Assembly: GCF_033118175.1 (NCBI RefSeq)
Contig: NC_083689.1
Location: forward strand, 23,356,501 to 23,420,500
Length of the DNA: 64,000 bases
Source of the DNA: Dama dama
Lineage: Eukaryota; Chordata; Mammalia; Artiodactyla; Cervidae
Reading direction: 5' to 3'
Shown in pieces: positions 53,750-64,000 of this stretch. The notes under the pieces are model-generated. The model did not search any database. It had not been told where the DNA came from and saw nothing but the letters and a program-made list of their open reading frames with translations. Made by a program: the position numbers and the translations under genes. Numbering within the stretch: the stretch's first letter is position 1; every line of letters starts with the position of its first letter.

Positions 53750-53842
53750 TTTCAGATTCCAGCCCATTTGCTCTGTGACCTTGGGCAGGTCCCGTAGTCT
53801 CTCGGAGCCTGAACATCCTTCTCTCTGAAATGAGGTTACTGT
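53750..53842 (+). mobile_element. MIR SINE fragment
   Basis: CTCTGTGACCTTGGGCAGGT followed by a degraded CTCATCTGTAAAATG-like part. Confidence 0.65.
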
Positions 53843-54079
53843 GAATTCCCCCACGTACTGCCCGCAGGCCCACCTGTGTTCCCTTTCCTTCCCTCCCTCG
53901 TGGAGGAAGCACCTGGGTCAGCTTGGGGTACAGCAGGGATCCTGTTGAGGGGTATGTGTGACTATGACACCCCCCCCACCTGTCACCTTGTGCTCCAGGC
54001 ACCTGATAGACCATAAACTGAGCTGCCACAGCCCTGGGCAGTGGAGACCAGAGGAACAGGCTTGGATGGGGGCCAGTGT

Positions 54080-54275
54080 GGTCCAGTCTCAGCCTGGCCC
54101 TCCCTCACCTCCATCTGAGGTCCACTTAGGAAGGTTGCCTCCCCTCTGCCAGCCTCAGTGTGGCCATCACTACAATGGGGAGATTACCTTTAGCCCCGAA
54201 GCGTTGTCCTGAGGATTTACTCTGTGATTCTCCAGGGATGTTTATCGAGTGACTGCTGGGTAGTGTCAGGGCCCA
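54080..54275 (+). mobile_element. MIR SINE fragment
   Basis: CAGCCTCAGTGTGGCCATCA, TTGTCCTGAGGATTTACTCT and GTTTATCGAGTGACTGCTGG follow the MIR order. Confidence 0.6.
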
Positions 54276-54337
54276 GGAGAGCCCTCCTGCATCTCTGTTC
54301 TGAAGCCCCCCCCGCCCCCCGAGTTCACAGGTGTCAG

Positions 54338-54445
54338 CTGGACTCCAGCCTGGCCCCAGGCTCCCTGCGTGACCTTAGGCAGACCTCTCCCTTTTTTTCC
54401 TGGGCTATCATAAGGCAATTCTGAGGGGGTGTGAGAATAAGCTGT
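54338..54445 (+). mobile_element. MIR SINE fragment
   Basis: CTGCGTGACCTTAGGCAGAC, then the ATCATAAGGCAATTCTGAGG remnant. Confidence 0.55.
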
Positions 54446-54552
54446 CCTCAGCCTCCAAGGCCCCCAGGGTGGGGGGATTTAGTCCCCCCCTGGCACCTGG
54501 GGCAGTGTGTGTGGGGGCAGGTGGGTGGAGCCCTGGAAGGACTAGTTAGGCG

Positions 54553-54655
54553 AGATGGAGCCAGACAGACGACCTGTGTTCGAATCCTGCTCCACCATGC
54601 GACCCAGGCAGGTTGCCTCAGTGACCTGGCCCGTGAAGTGGGGTGGTGATCACAG
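54553..54655 (+). mobile_element. MIR SINE fragment with tRNA-like B box
   Basis: GATGGAGCCAGACAGACGAC and GTGTTCGAATCCTGCTCCAC match the MIR tRNA-related region. Confidence 0.75.
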
Positions 54656-55835
54656 GCCCCACTTTCCAGAGCTGGGAGGGTTGACACCGGGGCGACCGAG
54701 ACCTGTTGGGGGACCAGCCCTGGCCTTGGGGGGCCTAAGGCCCAAGTTTCTGAAGCAACAGAGCGCGGAAGGCGCCCTCTGGAGAATCTGGCCACAGAAG
54801 CAGGCCCTCCATCTGTCCCCCAGCAGGCCGGGAACGGCCACGGGGTGGAAGCGTCCCCACCCACGCCTTTCTGGTTCGACTGGAAAACAGGGCCCTGTCC
54901 CACCTCCTGTCAGGATGTGTTTGGTAGCCGGGAAGGGCTGGATCTGTAAGCACAGGAGCCTGGGGGCCCCATGGGCCATGCGCCCCTCTGTCTGGCGTTT
55001 CCAGGCTGAGCCTTCCACCTGCTCAGGCTGCAGGTGGGGGCGGGGGTGGTGCCTCCAGGTGACAAGCTGGCCTCTGGGGAGGGCATGAGGGAGGGATCTG
55101 GATGAAGAGAGGGGCAAGGCTCCTAGAAGTCACCCAGGCCTCTCCTGGGCATCTTGGATAAGCACGTGCAATCTGAGCTAAGGGCAGGGTAGACACTGGT
55201 GGGCTTCCATGAAGCCCAGCTTTGGTTACCCCCAGTGACAGGAAGCTTACTCCTTCCACCTCCACTGAAAACAGATCTGTCTTCTCAGGGCTTCCTCTTG
55301 AAACCTGGGCTTGGTGTCAGGGCTGCACTTCCTGGCCCAATACGGCGCTCAGAGCGTGGGAACAGGGTGGGCCTTGGCCCCACCCATGAGCTGGGGGTCA
55401 GATAGGAGCCCCATGACCTCCTAATCCCCACCCACTCCGGTCTCCACACACACACTTCCCAGTGGGCCCACAGCCTTCCTGCCTCTGGCCCTTTAAGGCC
55501 CGGGCAGGAAGCCCCTCCCCATTTAGGGCAATAAATGGACACATAAAATGGCCGAGGGCCTGTTTGCTGGTGTCTGGCCCGGAGGGAGGCCTGCGAGGGC
55601 AGGCGGGCAGGGGGCCGGCCAACAGCTGGCAGCCACAGTCACCCTGAGCCATTGGTGCCCCCCACCCCCCGACCAGGACGCTGCATTCCTGTCCCATTAA
55701 ACCCCAGGCCGGGGACCGGGCCAGGCAGGGATTGGCACCAGGTCAGGGCGGGGTAACCCGTCAGGACCAACCTTGCAACACAGGCTGCCAGGCTGGGAGG
55801 GGGTGGGGGCGGCCGGGCGCTAGCCTGGCAGCCGC

Positions 55836-55972
55836 ACCTGGGTGCCAGACTTGCTGTGTGACCTTGGGCCTGCCGCCTACCCTCTCTGGGCCGGTTTTTT
55901 CCCCTCTAGAGGATGGCTCAGCTTCCTCCTGGGGCCTGCCTGGCACTTCCTTGGCACATAGTAGATGGAGAG
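55836..55972 (+). mobile_element. MIR SINE fragment
   Basis: TTGCTGTGTGACCTTGGGCC and TTGGCACATAGTAGATGG, the middle and end of MIR. Confidence 0.7.
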
Positions 55973-56594
55973 GGAGATGGATTCCCTCTGGTATAATGTT
56001 CAGAAGTGAAGTTGAAAGCCCACCCCCATCCACAGGGCAGGGGGCGAACCACCTCATCAGGCCTTTGGGGACTGTCAGTGGCACATGGTAGGTCCTAGGC
56101 CAACGCTTGCTGAGTGGACTAGAGTGGAACCCTTTGCTACCGTCACAGCTCCCAAGGAAACAGGTGCTTTTCTTGGCCCAAGGTCACCCAGCTTGGAGGT
56201 GGACAGACCAGGATGTGCTCCTGGGCTGCCGTGGCACATAGTAGGTGTCAGAGGTCCCTGAAGGAGTTCCCTTTTGTTCTCTCCCTGGGTGGGTGTGGGA
56301 GCCTGTAACCCCATTAAGCTGCCCCCCTCCCTGGACTCTCCTCCAAAAAGGCATCAGCTGACGGTTACGTACCTACCTGCTGCTGGCCACCCCCTTCCTG
56401 GGGGGTGTGGGTAGGAGGGGGAGGCCCGGCCTCAGCTCTCACCTTGCACCTGACCTTGGGGACTCCTCAATCTCCTCCCCCTGACCCTCTCCCGGGGCGC
56501 CACCCTGGGCTTTGCCCCCTGATGTTCTGGGGACCAGGTTTGGACTCTCCCAGCCTCACCCTGCATCCCCAGTGGGTGAGTGTGGCAGCTCAGG

Positions 56595-56705
56595 TCAGAG
56601 TATTTGAGTCCCAGCCTGGCCACTGCTCTGCTGTGTGACCTTGCCCTGGTCTTAGCACCTCTCTGAGCTTCTCATCTCTACAGCCTAGGGTCCACTTAGG
56701 TCTTG
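56595..56705 (+). mobile_element. MIR SINE fragment
   Basis: GAGTCCCAGCCTGGCCACTG and TGCTGTGTGACCTTGCCCTG. Confidence 0.7.
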
Positions 56706-57599
56706 AAAGTTAGGGCACCGAGGAGGGCCCAAAGCTGGCCTAGGTCCTAGCTGCCTGCTGCAGCAAGTGACCCTAGGTTAGATTGGAGGTGGGACTGGCA
56801 CCGTCCCCTGGTACTGGGTGTGCCTGCTAGCCAGGTGGGCAGGGCTGGGCGTGGGCTCACTCCAGTGCATAGCTCTTTGGTCTTTGGTTCCTCCTGCTGT
56901 TTGCTGCACCCCTACTGTGTGCTTCCTAGGGGAGGGCCGGGTGTAGGGGCCTGGGAGCAGCCCAAGAGGGAGGAGGGTGCCCCACCTCCAGCCCAGGAGG
57001 AGCCTGCCGAGGCCTGCCCCTCGGCCGGCCGCCGAGTCAGCACCAAACGGCCCCGGAAATCCCATGGAGGCAAGTGTGGGGGTGGAGCTGTGATGAAAGA
57101 CCGTGCCTTGGGTGGGTGTGGGCCTGAGCTCAGGGACCCTGGCCGTTGAGGGTGTGGACACGGCCAGCGTGGGGGGTGGGGCTTCCTGGAGGAGAGAGGT
57201 TTCGTTGGCTCATCATTACCGAGGAAACCGCCAGTGCGGGAGCACCTACTAGGTGTCAGGTGCCGCCAGCAGGGCCTCTTAGAGCAAGGAAGAGCTCTCC
57301 CGGTGAGACCCTGCCATGGCGCACAGTGGGTGCTTAGTCATCAGTACTTTCTGCCACCAGGACCCCACCTGACCTCCGTCTCCCATCTCACAGGGACTTC
57401 CTCCCCTTTCTTAGAGGGAGGGCCCCAAGAGGCCCCTGTGGGGACAGCGGCCTGGGGCGTGGCAGGCAGGTGGCATGAGTTCTTGGAGAGAGGGTTAAGC
57501 CAGGTGGCCAGTTTAGTTTCCAGGCCGAGAAAAGAGGCTGCAGCTTGCTGGGAAGTGTGTAGGGGAGGGTTGGGGGACCACCAGCCTCTCGTCTCTGTG

Positions 57600-57692
57600 G
57601 GCTCCTGGGTCAACCTCCCTGGGTGCTCTTGGCCTGGCTTCTCGCTGTCTCTGGGCCTCAGTGTTCTCATCTGTGAATGGGGCTCATGCTGC
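57600..57692 (+). mobile_element. MIR SINE fragment
   Basis: CTGGGCCTCAGTGTTCTCAT followed by CTGTGAATGGGGCTCATG. Confidence 0.6.
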
Positions 57693-57763
57693 TTTCTTGG
57701 GCGCTTCCCTTGGCCTGCATCACCCCAGGCCTTGCCCTTGAGAGGAGAGTCTCACGTGATTTG

Positions 57764-57880
57764 TTGTTGTTCAGTTGCCAAGTCATGTCTGACTCTTTGC
57801 GACCCCAGAGACTGCAGCACACCAGGCTCCTCTGTCCTCCACTGTTTCCCAGAGTTTGCCCAAATTCATATCAGATGATT
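57764..57880 (-). mobile_element. BovB/Bov-A retroposon fragment
   Basis: TTGTTGTTGTTCAGTTGCCA and GAGACTGCAGCACACCAGGC, truncated. The only young ruminant insertion seen in ZBTB7A intron 1. Confidence 0.85.
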
Positions 57881-59489
57881 AGCTGGGGAAATAAGAGGCC
57901 CCAGCTGGGGAAGGTCAGGGACTCGAACCCCCAGACCCAGCCCAGACCCAAGGACTGCCCCACACAGCAGGCTGTGTGTGCTTGGTCCAGCTCTTCCAGC
58001 TGGTGGAGACCCAGGCCCAGGGCTTGAACCATCGCCCCAGGATGGGTTCAAGGACAGAGCCCACTCCTTCCCAACTGGCTGACTTCACACTTGAAGTAGG
58101 TCTGCACCGGTGCCTGGCCTGGTGGGGAGGCGGGGGTGGAGTGGCCATGGCAGGGGTGAGTCACCTGGACCAATTCAGGTCCCGACCTAGAGGCCCCAGG
58201 AGGCACCTGAAGGGACACTGGCAGGCAGGGCAAGGGTGGCCATCTTGGCGTGTTGGTGGCCCGGATCAGAGGAGGGGCCGAGGCCGGTCTGATCCGGAGG
58301 CCCATCTGCCCACTCGCTCCCAGGGGCCCGGGGCCAGACGGCAGATGGTGGCAGGGGGTGGGAGCCGCCACAGGGGGCTCTGCCGAGGCCTCCTGTGGCC
58401 GAGCCTTGGATGGGGTCGCGCCCCCTCCCCCCCCATCCTCCTGCTCCCAACAGCCACATCTGAGCCTCCCCCCGCACCCACCGCGGACTGGCGGAACAGA
58501 GGGGGGAGCTGAGCAGCTGGTGCGGTCGGCGGGAAAGAGGGCGGGCCGTGGAGAGAGGCGTCCCGGGAAGTGTACTGGCTGCCTGCGCATCACACAAAGG
58601 CCTCTGTGTCGGCCCCAAGGCCTGGACCCCGCTCCCAGGGCGGCCCTGGGTCCTTGGGACTGGTTGGGCCAGCTGCCTGCATCCCGCGAGAGGCCTACCT
58701 AGCAGGAGGGATCGGGTTAGACCTGAGCTGGGTGACTCAGCTGGGGGTCCCAGGGAGGCTGAGGAAGGCTGGATTCAGGCCCTCTCCCCAGGGACAAGCA
58801 GGGGCTCCGTCCTGAAAGCAGGCCAGCTGGGCCCAAGGAATGTGGGTTTTGTTGGGTGGCTCTGGGCAGCCAGGGGTTCCCCGGAGAGGGTGGAGGGTGG
58901 GGACAGGAGCCAGGGGGTTGCACAAGCGCCCGAGTGGGTGGATGAGTCACAGCCCAGGGGAAGGCGGAAAAAAGGAGGGGGGGAGAGGGGCGAGACTGAG
59001 TCCCCCTCTGGCCCTGCTCTGCCAAAGGCTTCTGCCCATTTGACAGATGGGGAGACTGAGGCACCAAGAGTGGCAGAGTCTTGTCCTAGGCTGAACAGTG
59101 CAGACACGGTGGCCTAAAGGAGAGGAACTGGCCAGGCAGGAAGTAGACAGGAGGCCCCTGGCCCCCCCATTACTCCTCGACAGGGTCAGCTCAAGTGGGC
59201 AGGGAGGAGCATCTGACAGTGGCCTGGTTCCCCCCAGTTATTCACTGCAGGGGCTGAGCTATGTCCTGGGGGCTCCACATGGCAGGAAGGGGTTCTTCCT
59301 GAAGAGTCATGGCCCCACCCCACCAGGGCACACCCACAGCCCCCATGGTTCTGGCCAGGTCCCCGGGTCTTGGCCTCACCCCTTCCTGCTGAGTCAGAGC
59401 CCCCCAAGAGAACCGGGTCTGACCAAGCAGCGGAGGGAAGGTTAGGGAGGCTGAGGGGCCAGGCAGGCTGGACAGCCACACTGTTTGGG

Positions 59490-59665
59490 CAGTGGCTCTT
59501 GGTCAGGCACCCTGGGTTTGAACTGAGGGGCAGCCACGGGGTCCTGGGACTCCCTGAGCCTCACCTCCTCACCTCTGCAGTGGAGACCACGTTGCCTATG
59601 GCACTGCAGGGTGCTCAGCCAGGACGGCGCACAGTGGGTGCCTTATGTCACCACCCCGGCCTCCT
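59490..59665 (+). mobile_element. MIR SINE fragment
   Basis: CACCCTGGGTTTGAACTGAG, CCTCACCTCCTCACCTCTGC and GCGCACAGTGGGTGCC give a diverged MIR. Confidence 0.5.
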
Positions 59666-60010
59666 AGAGAGGGGATGGACAGAAGCCTGTGCTCACATTC
59701 ACTAGGATGCAACTCATGCTGGGCATTTATTGAGCACCTTCTGTGTGCTCCCATGCCACTTCAAACCGCCCCTCAGCCGGGCTCTCCCGTCCATTAAAGA
59801 GGGGAGGGGGCGGGTGTTCATCCCTGAGGCACCAACTGGGTTTCGCCAGTGTCATCCCACAGTGATGACCACAGACCACAGACCATCCTAATGCAGAGCC
59901 AAGGAAACTGAGGCTGGGGTGGGGGGACTACTCTCCGAGGGTCCTGCTGCCCAGCTGGCCACTCTCCAGCCCCGACCCTCACGACTGCCCCTTCCTCCCT
60001 GGTGCTGCAG

Positions 60011-60025
60011 GTCTCGGCGCGGAAG
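60011..60025 (+). other. ZBTB7A: ZBTB7A 5' UTR part in exon 2
   Basis: Fifteen nucleotides between the splice acceptor AG (60009-60010) and the ATG. The in-frame ATG at 60002 is intronic and not used. Confidence 0.75.
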
Positions 60026-61284
60026 ATGGCCGGCGGCGTGGACGGCCCCATCGGGATCCCGTTCCCCGACCACAGCAGTGACATCCTGAGCGGACTCAAC
60101 GAGCAGCGGACGCAGGGCCTGCTGTGTGACGTGGTGATCCTGGTAGAGGGCCGTGAGTTCCCCACGCACCGCTCGGTGCTAGCCGCCTGCAGCCAGTACT
60201 TCAAGAAGTTGTTCACATCAGGCGCCGTGGTGGACCAGCAGAACGTGTACGAGATCGACTTCGTCAGCGCTGAGGCACTCACGGCCCTCATGGACTTCGC
60301 CTACACGGCCACACTCACTGTCAGCACGGCCAACGTGGGCGACATCCTCAGCGCCGCCCGCCTGCTTGAGATCCCCGCTGTGAGCCACGTGTGCGCCGAC
60401 CTCCTCGACCGGCAGATCCTGGCAGCCGACGCAGGCGCCGATGCCGGGCAGCTGGACCTCATAGATCAACTTGATCAGCGAAACCTCCTTCGCGCCAAGG
60501 AGTACCTCGAGTTCTTCCAGACCAATCCCATGAACAGCCTGCCCGCCACTGCGGCCGCCTCCTTCCCATGGTCTACCTTTGGCGCATCCGATGATGACCT
60601 GGATGCCACCAAGGAGGCCGTGGCCGCCGCCGTGGCCGCCGTGGCTGCTGGCGACTGCAATGGCTTGGATTTCTACGGGCCCGGCCCCCCGGCTGAGCGG
60701 CCCCCAGCCGGGGATGGGGATGAGGGCGACAGCAACCCAGGTCTGTGGCCAGAGCGGGATGAGGACGCCCCAGCAGGGGGCCTCTTCCCAACCCCTGTGG
60801 TCCCACCATCCACCGCCACGCAGAACGGCCATTACGGCCGGGGCGGGGAGGAGGAGGCGGCCTCACTGTCGGAAGCAGCCCCGGAGCCAGGCGACTCTCC
60901 GGGCTTCCTGTCAGGCGCGGCTGAGGGCGAGGATGCGGACGGGGCTGATGCGGACGGGCTGGCGGCCAGCACGCTGCTGCAGCAGATGATGTCGTCGGTG
61001 GGCCGGGCGGGGGCGGCCACGGCGGGGGACAGCGACGAGGAGTCACGGGCGGACGACAAGGGCGTTGTGGACTACTACCTGAAGTACTTCAGCGGCGCCC
61101 ATGACGGGGACGTCTACCCGGCCTGGTCACCCAAGGTGGAGAAGAAGATCCGGGCCAAGGCCTTCCAGAAGTGCCCCATCTGTGAGAAGGTCATCCAGGG
61201 TGCCGGCAAGCTGCCGCGCCACATCCGGACCCACACAGGCGAGAAGCCCTACGAGTGTAACATCTGCAAGGTCCGATTCACCAG
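60026..61284 (+). CDS. ZBTB7A: ZBTB7A (LRF/Pokemon), main coding exon, 3' part outside window
   Basis: BTB/POZ C2H2 zinc-finger transcriptional repressor that acts in the nucleus, for example in fetal globin silencing and lymphoid fate. The exon spans 60011-61284, with acceptor GCTGCAG and donor GTGAGT. Start is ATG 60026 in a strong context (A at -3, G at +4), giving MAGGVDGPIGIPFPDHSS, the known amino terminus. Residues about 24-130 form the BTB dimer/corepressor domain (LLCDVVILVEGREFPTHRSV). An alanine-rich segment lies at 196-209 and acidic linkers follow. Zinc finger 1 has C383, C386, H399 and H403. Finger 2 begins with C411 and C414 and is cut by the intron after two bases of codon 420. 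About 165 further residues with the rest of finger 2, fingers 3-4 and the tail are expected downstream. Confidence 0.97.
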
Positions 61285-61599
61285 GTGAGTTGGCGCCTCC
61301 GCGGTGGGGAGTTGGGGTGCTTCCTGGGGGCCCCTGGTCCAGTGGCTGCACATGGACCCCCTATGCCATCATGTGTGCACACACGTTCACATCCTGCCTC
61401 TGTGTGCAAAAACACCCTACAAGGGTGCCTTCTCCATTGGTGCACCCCCCACCCGCGTGTGCCTGTCAAGAAAGCCTATGACGGGAATGGGCACACAGCG
61501 CCTAAACAGGCTGACCACTTGAACCTAAAGTGTGCCAGGCGGTGCCAAAATGTGTGAGGCTGGAAGGAAGAGCCCAAGGGGCAGCTCTTCTTTCTTTTC

Positions 61600-61803
61600 T
61601 AAGATATTTTTATTTATTTATTGCATCGGGTGTTAATTGCATCATTCAAATCTTTCCTTTCGGCGCACGGATTCTCTATCTGGGTGCTCATGTCCTCAGG
61701 AGCTCCGAGGCATGTGGGATCCTAGTTCCCTGACCAGGGACCAAACCCACGTCCTGGGCATTGCAAGGCAGATTCTTAACCACTGGACCACCAGGGACGT
61801 CCC
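61600..61803 (-). mobile_element. CHR SINE, minus strand, in ZBTB7A intron 2
   Basis: TTTTTATTTATTTATTGCAT head, CATGTGGGATCCTAGTTCCC and GGACCACCAGGGACGTCCC end, with an internal extra segment. Confidence 0.85.
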
Positions 61804-61959
61804 TGGCATAGCTCTTCTTCTTTTTCCCTGTGGTGGTTCTTCTCCAGCCTGGAGAATCTGGGCCTTGGGAGAACACCACAGCCCCGCTGGGAGCGGAGTG
61901 CTCTGGTTATTGTGTTTAACTTACAAGCCTTCCATGAGCCCAGGGAACCTGCTTCATTC

Positions 61960-62330
61960 AGCCAACATGTACAAGTGCCTACTGGGTGCCAGGCCCTGTT
62001 CTCAAAGTAGAGAAACACCAAAATCCCCATGGGGGCGATGGGCATATGCAGGATACGACCACAGAATTGATAACATCAGTTGGTGGAAAGTGCTAGGGAG
62101 GAAAAGAGCAGAGAACCAGGCAAGAGGGCAGCTGTGGGTGCTGCCCACCACAGGGAGGCTTCCCCGAGGACGGAGACCCAAAGAAGGAGAGGGCAAGGGA
62201 AAGGCAGAGAGGGAAGCACCAGTGCAAAGGCCCTGGGGCTGGTTCAGCTTACAGGATGGGCCACAGCCAGTGGAGGAGGAAGGGCACGGGGTCGCTGGGC
62301 TTGGGCCCTGGAGAGGAGATGTCTGAGGCC
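61960..62330 (+). mobile_element. L2-like fragment
   Basis: AAGTGCCTACTGGGTGCCAG and CAGTGCAAAGGCCCTGGGGC are typical of old L2 3' regions. Confidence 0.5.
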
Positions 62331-63209
62331 AGGTCTTAGGAGTCCAGAGGTGGCAGGCTGGGATTTGTGGGCCAGCCCAGTGGGGGCGGGGGGCTGGCTG
62401 GTGTGCAGGGGCCTTACCAGGCTGGGTGACTCAGCATCACCCCCTACCCTCATCCGCCCTGGGGTTCCCCCAGCCACGCCCACCCAGGCTGAAGAAAGAG
62501 GCTATTGTCCCAGCTTCCCAGCCCCACCCCATGGGGATAGAATCTGGGGGCTGACCCCCAGCCCAGTACCCGGGCCCCCTTCCCAGCAGGCCAGGAGAGG
62601 AGGGTGTGGCTGGGACTCCAGGACTCTGGAGTGCCAGGCAGGGGCAAAGGGCACTGGCTGGGAGGCAAGCCACCTGGATTGTGGCTTGGCTTCCCCTTTT
62701 GGTGAGATTGGGGTGCTGGTGGTCTTGGGGTCCTTCCTCTCCCTCCAGAAATGGGGAGGGTGGACTGGGATAGCTGGGGTCCTGCCCTCAGGATCTCTGA
62801 GCCTGGGAGGAGCAGCTTGGAGGAGACCTAGCAAGCCCAGGTCTGGAGAGGTAATGTCCCTACTCCACCACCCATCCCATCCCGCCAAGGCTTCGTTTCA
62901 TCTAATCTGGAGTTCTCCTGGCTGCCCCACATTCAGCTCGGGGCTGATTCCTTTGACTGTTTACTGATTCCCTCAGTCAGGGAAACTGAGGCACGGAACA
63001 TCTTCCTCCCATATGCCCACCTGGCTCCTCTCTGCCCACCCCCACCCAGGGCCCCAGCTCCCACCCCTCCCTCCAGACCGGGGAGCCTAGGGGCCCCTCT
63101 GAGTCACACTAGAGAGTTGAGTAAGCGGGGCCTGTGGCGGCCGGGGCTATAATTACCCGGGCCGGGGCTTGAAGTGATGAAACCCAGGCTGCCTCCACCA
63201 CCCACCGCA

Positions 63210-63300
63210 CCTTGGCGCAGCCCCCAACCCTCTGTGCAACTCAGGGCAAGTCACTTCCCCTCTCTGAGCTTCTAAGCCTCAGCTGGGGAAATCTCCATGT
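63210..63300 (+). mobile_element. MIR SINE fragment
   Basis: CAAGTCACTTCCCCTCTCTG followed by AGCTTCTAAGCCTCAGCTGG. Confidence 0.55.
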
Positions 63301-63639
63301 AGTGCTAGAATAGTCTGAGTCCCTCCTGTTCCCTCTGTGACAAGGCCCCAGGATGTGAGCAGGGCACCTGAGCAGGTAGAAGAGGGAGCGCCTGGCAATT
63401 GTCATCGTCTTCCTAGTGACAGCCCCAGTTAATCTAGGGAACAGTGAGTTCATTGTGGCCCAAATTCTGTTGGCTCATGTGAGGGTAACAAGCCAGAGAG
63501 TAGTCAAGGGTCTGGTTGCATTGGGCCAGGATTTGATCCTCAGGACAGCAAGGAGCCTAGAAGAGTTAGAACAAGCAGGGACATCAGCTCTGTGAGTGGT
63601 GCCAGAGGAAGAGACTTAGGACTGAAAGAGGCTGGGTGG

Positions 63640-63770
63640 CGGCAGGGGATGGGTGCAGGCCTTTGTGTTGGGGTTAGGAAAGACTTCCTGGAGGCAAAGG
63701 GGCATTTCATGTGGGGTTTTGAAGGATGAGTAGGAGTCTGTTAGTCTTGGCACTGAAGAAGTTCTCAGTC
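63640..63770 (+). mobile_element. L2-like fragment
   Basis: GACTTCCTGGAGGCAAAGGG and TTGAAGGATGAGTAGGAGTC match the remembered L2 3' end. Confidence 0.55.
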
Positions 63771-64000
63771 TGGTGGACATCAGAAGGGAGAGACCCAGAG
63801 GGACTCAGTAGAGTGCAAGAGTCTGCAGCAAAGAGCAGGTCAGATGCTTGCCGGAGCTCTGGAGATCCGGGTCCCTGCCCCTGCCTTGTGGATTCCAGGA
63901 AGGAATCCATCCCCATCAGTATGAACCAGCGTAGTGCAACAGAAACACCATGTGAGCCACCTCCGTTACTTTACATTCTCTGGCAGCCACATTTTCAAAA

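Larger units (their letters stand above)
50468..60010 (+). other. ZBTB7A: ZBTB7A intron 1
   Basis: 9.5-kb intron. The first 2.3 kb is CpG island. The rest is mostly unique sequence with numerous old MIR fragments and only one visible young ruminant insertion (57,764-57,880). It also holds several AP-1/NF-E2 motifs. Confidence 0.75.
61285..64000 (+). other. ZBTB7A: ZBTB7A intron 2, incomplete
   Basis: Starts with GTGAGT and runs past the window end. No sequence encoding the expected finger-2 continuation (QDKLKVH) was found. It contains a CHR SINE, L2-like and MIR-like fragments and two AP-1/NF-E2 motifs. Confidence 0.85.

Noticed and set aside
54553..54655. tRNA-like GTTCGAATCC segment
   Set aside because: It is the B-box remnant of a MIR SINE, without a cloverleaf. 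Other tRNA-like boxes in the window belong to CHR or Bov-tA SINEs.
60002..60025. ATG at 60002 in frame with ZBTB7A
   Set aside because: It lies across the intron-exon boundary (AG at 60009-60010). The ATG at 60026 has the better context and the known protein start.
62080..62967. 295-codon open frame in ZBTB7A intron 2
   Set aside because: Overlaps an L2-like fragment, has no domain, and minus-strand frames are equally open. GC noise.

Overview
The window is vertebrate nuclear DNA from a ruminant, most likely a bovid. Genes are split into GT-AG exons and sit behind CpG-island promoters. The spacer and introns carry cetartiodactyl CHR-type tRNA-Glu SINEs, Bov-tA SINEs and BovB-derived pieces, which together point to a pecoran ruminant. 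No prokaryotic genes, CRISPR arrays or operons are present.

The layout has five parts. Positions 1-3,750 are repeat-rich DNA upstream of MAP2K2. Positions 3,780-4,500 are the MAP2K2 CpG-island promoter with exon 1. MAP2K2 (MEK2) then runs on the + strand in 11 coding exons from 4,335 to 25,059. All exon lengths and splice phases fit, and together they give an intact 400-residue dual-specificity kinase. From about 25,250 to 49,000 is an intergenic spacer full of nested SINEs and L1 fragments, broken by unique GC-rich islands near 28.8-29.8 kb, 32.4-32.95 kb and 34-36.3 kb. From 49,100 to the window end is the 5' part of ZBTB7A (LRF/Pokemon), also on the + strand. It has a large CpG island, a likely non-coding exon 1 ending at 50,467, a possible alternative first exon ending at 51,700, a 9.5-kb intron with few young SINEs, and the main coding exon 60,011-61,284. 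That exon encodes the BTB domain and zinc finger 1. The remaining fingers lie beyond the window.

The order MAP2K2 then ZBTB7A on one strand matches the human 19p13.3 arrangement. MEK2 relays RAF signals to ERK1/2. ZBTB7A is a BTB/zinc-finger repressor used in erythroid and lymphoid development. They are neighbours, not a known functional unit.

No new gene system was found. The most notable non-coding signals are a five-unit perfect heat-shock element at 29,061-29,083, a pair of interferon-response-like motifs at 34,674-34,709, a cluster of AP-1/NF-E2 motifs around the ZBTB7A coding exon, an NRF1 plus TCTCGCGAGA array in the MAP2K2 promoter, and a 28-bp perfect palindrome inside an L1 fragment.
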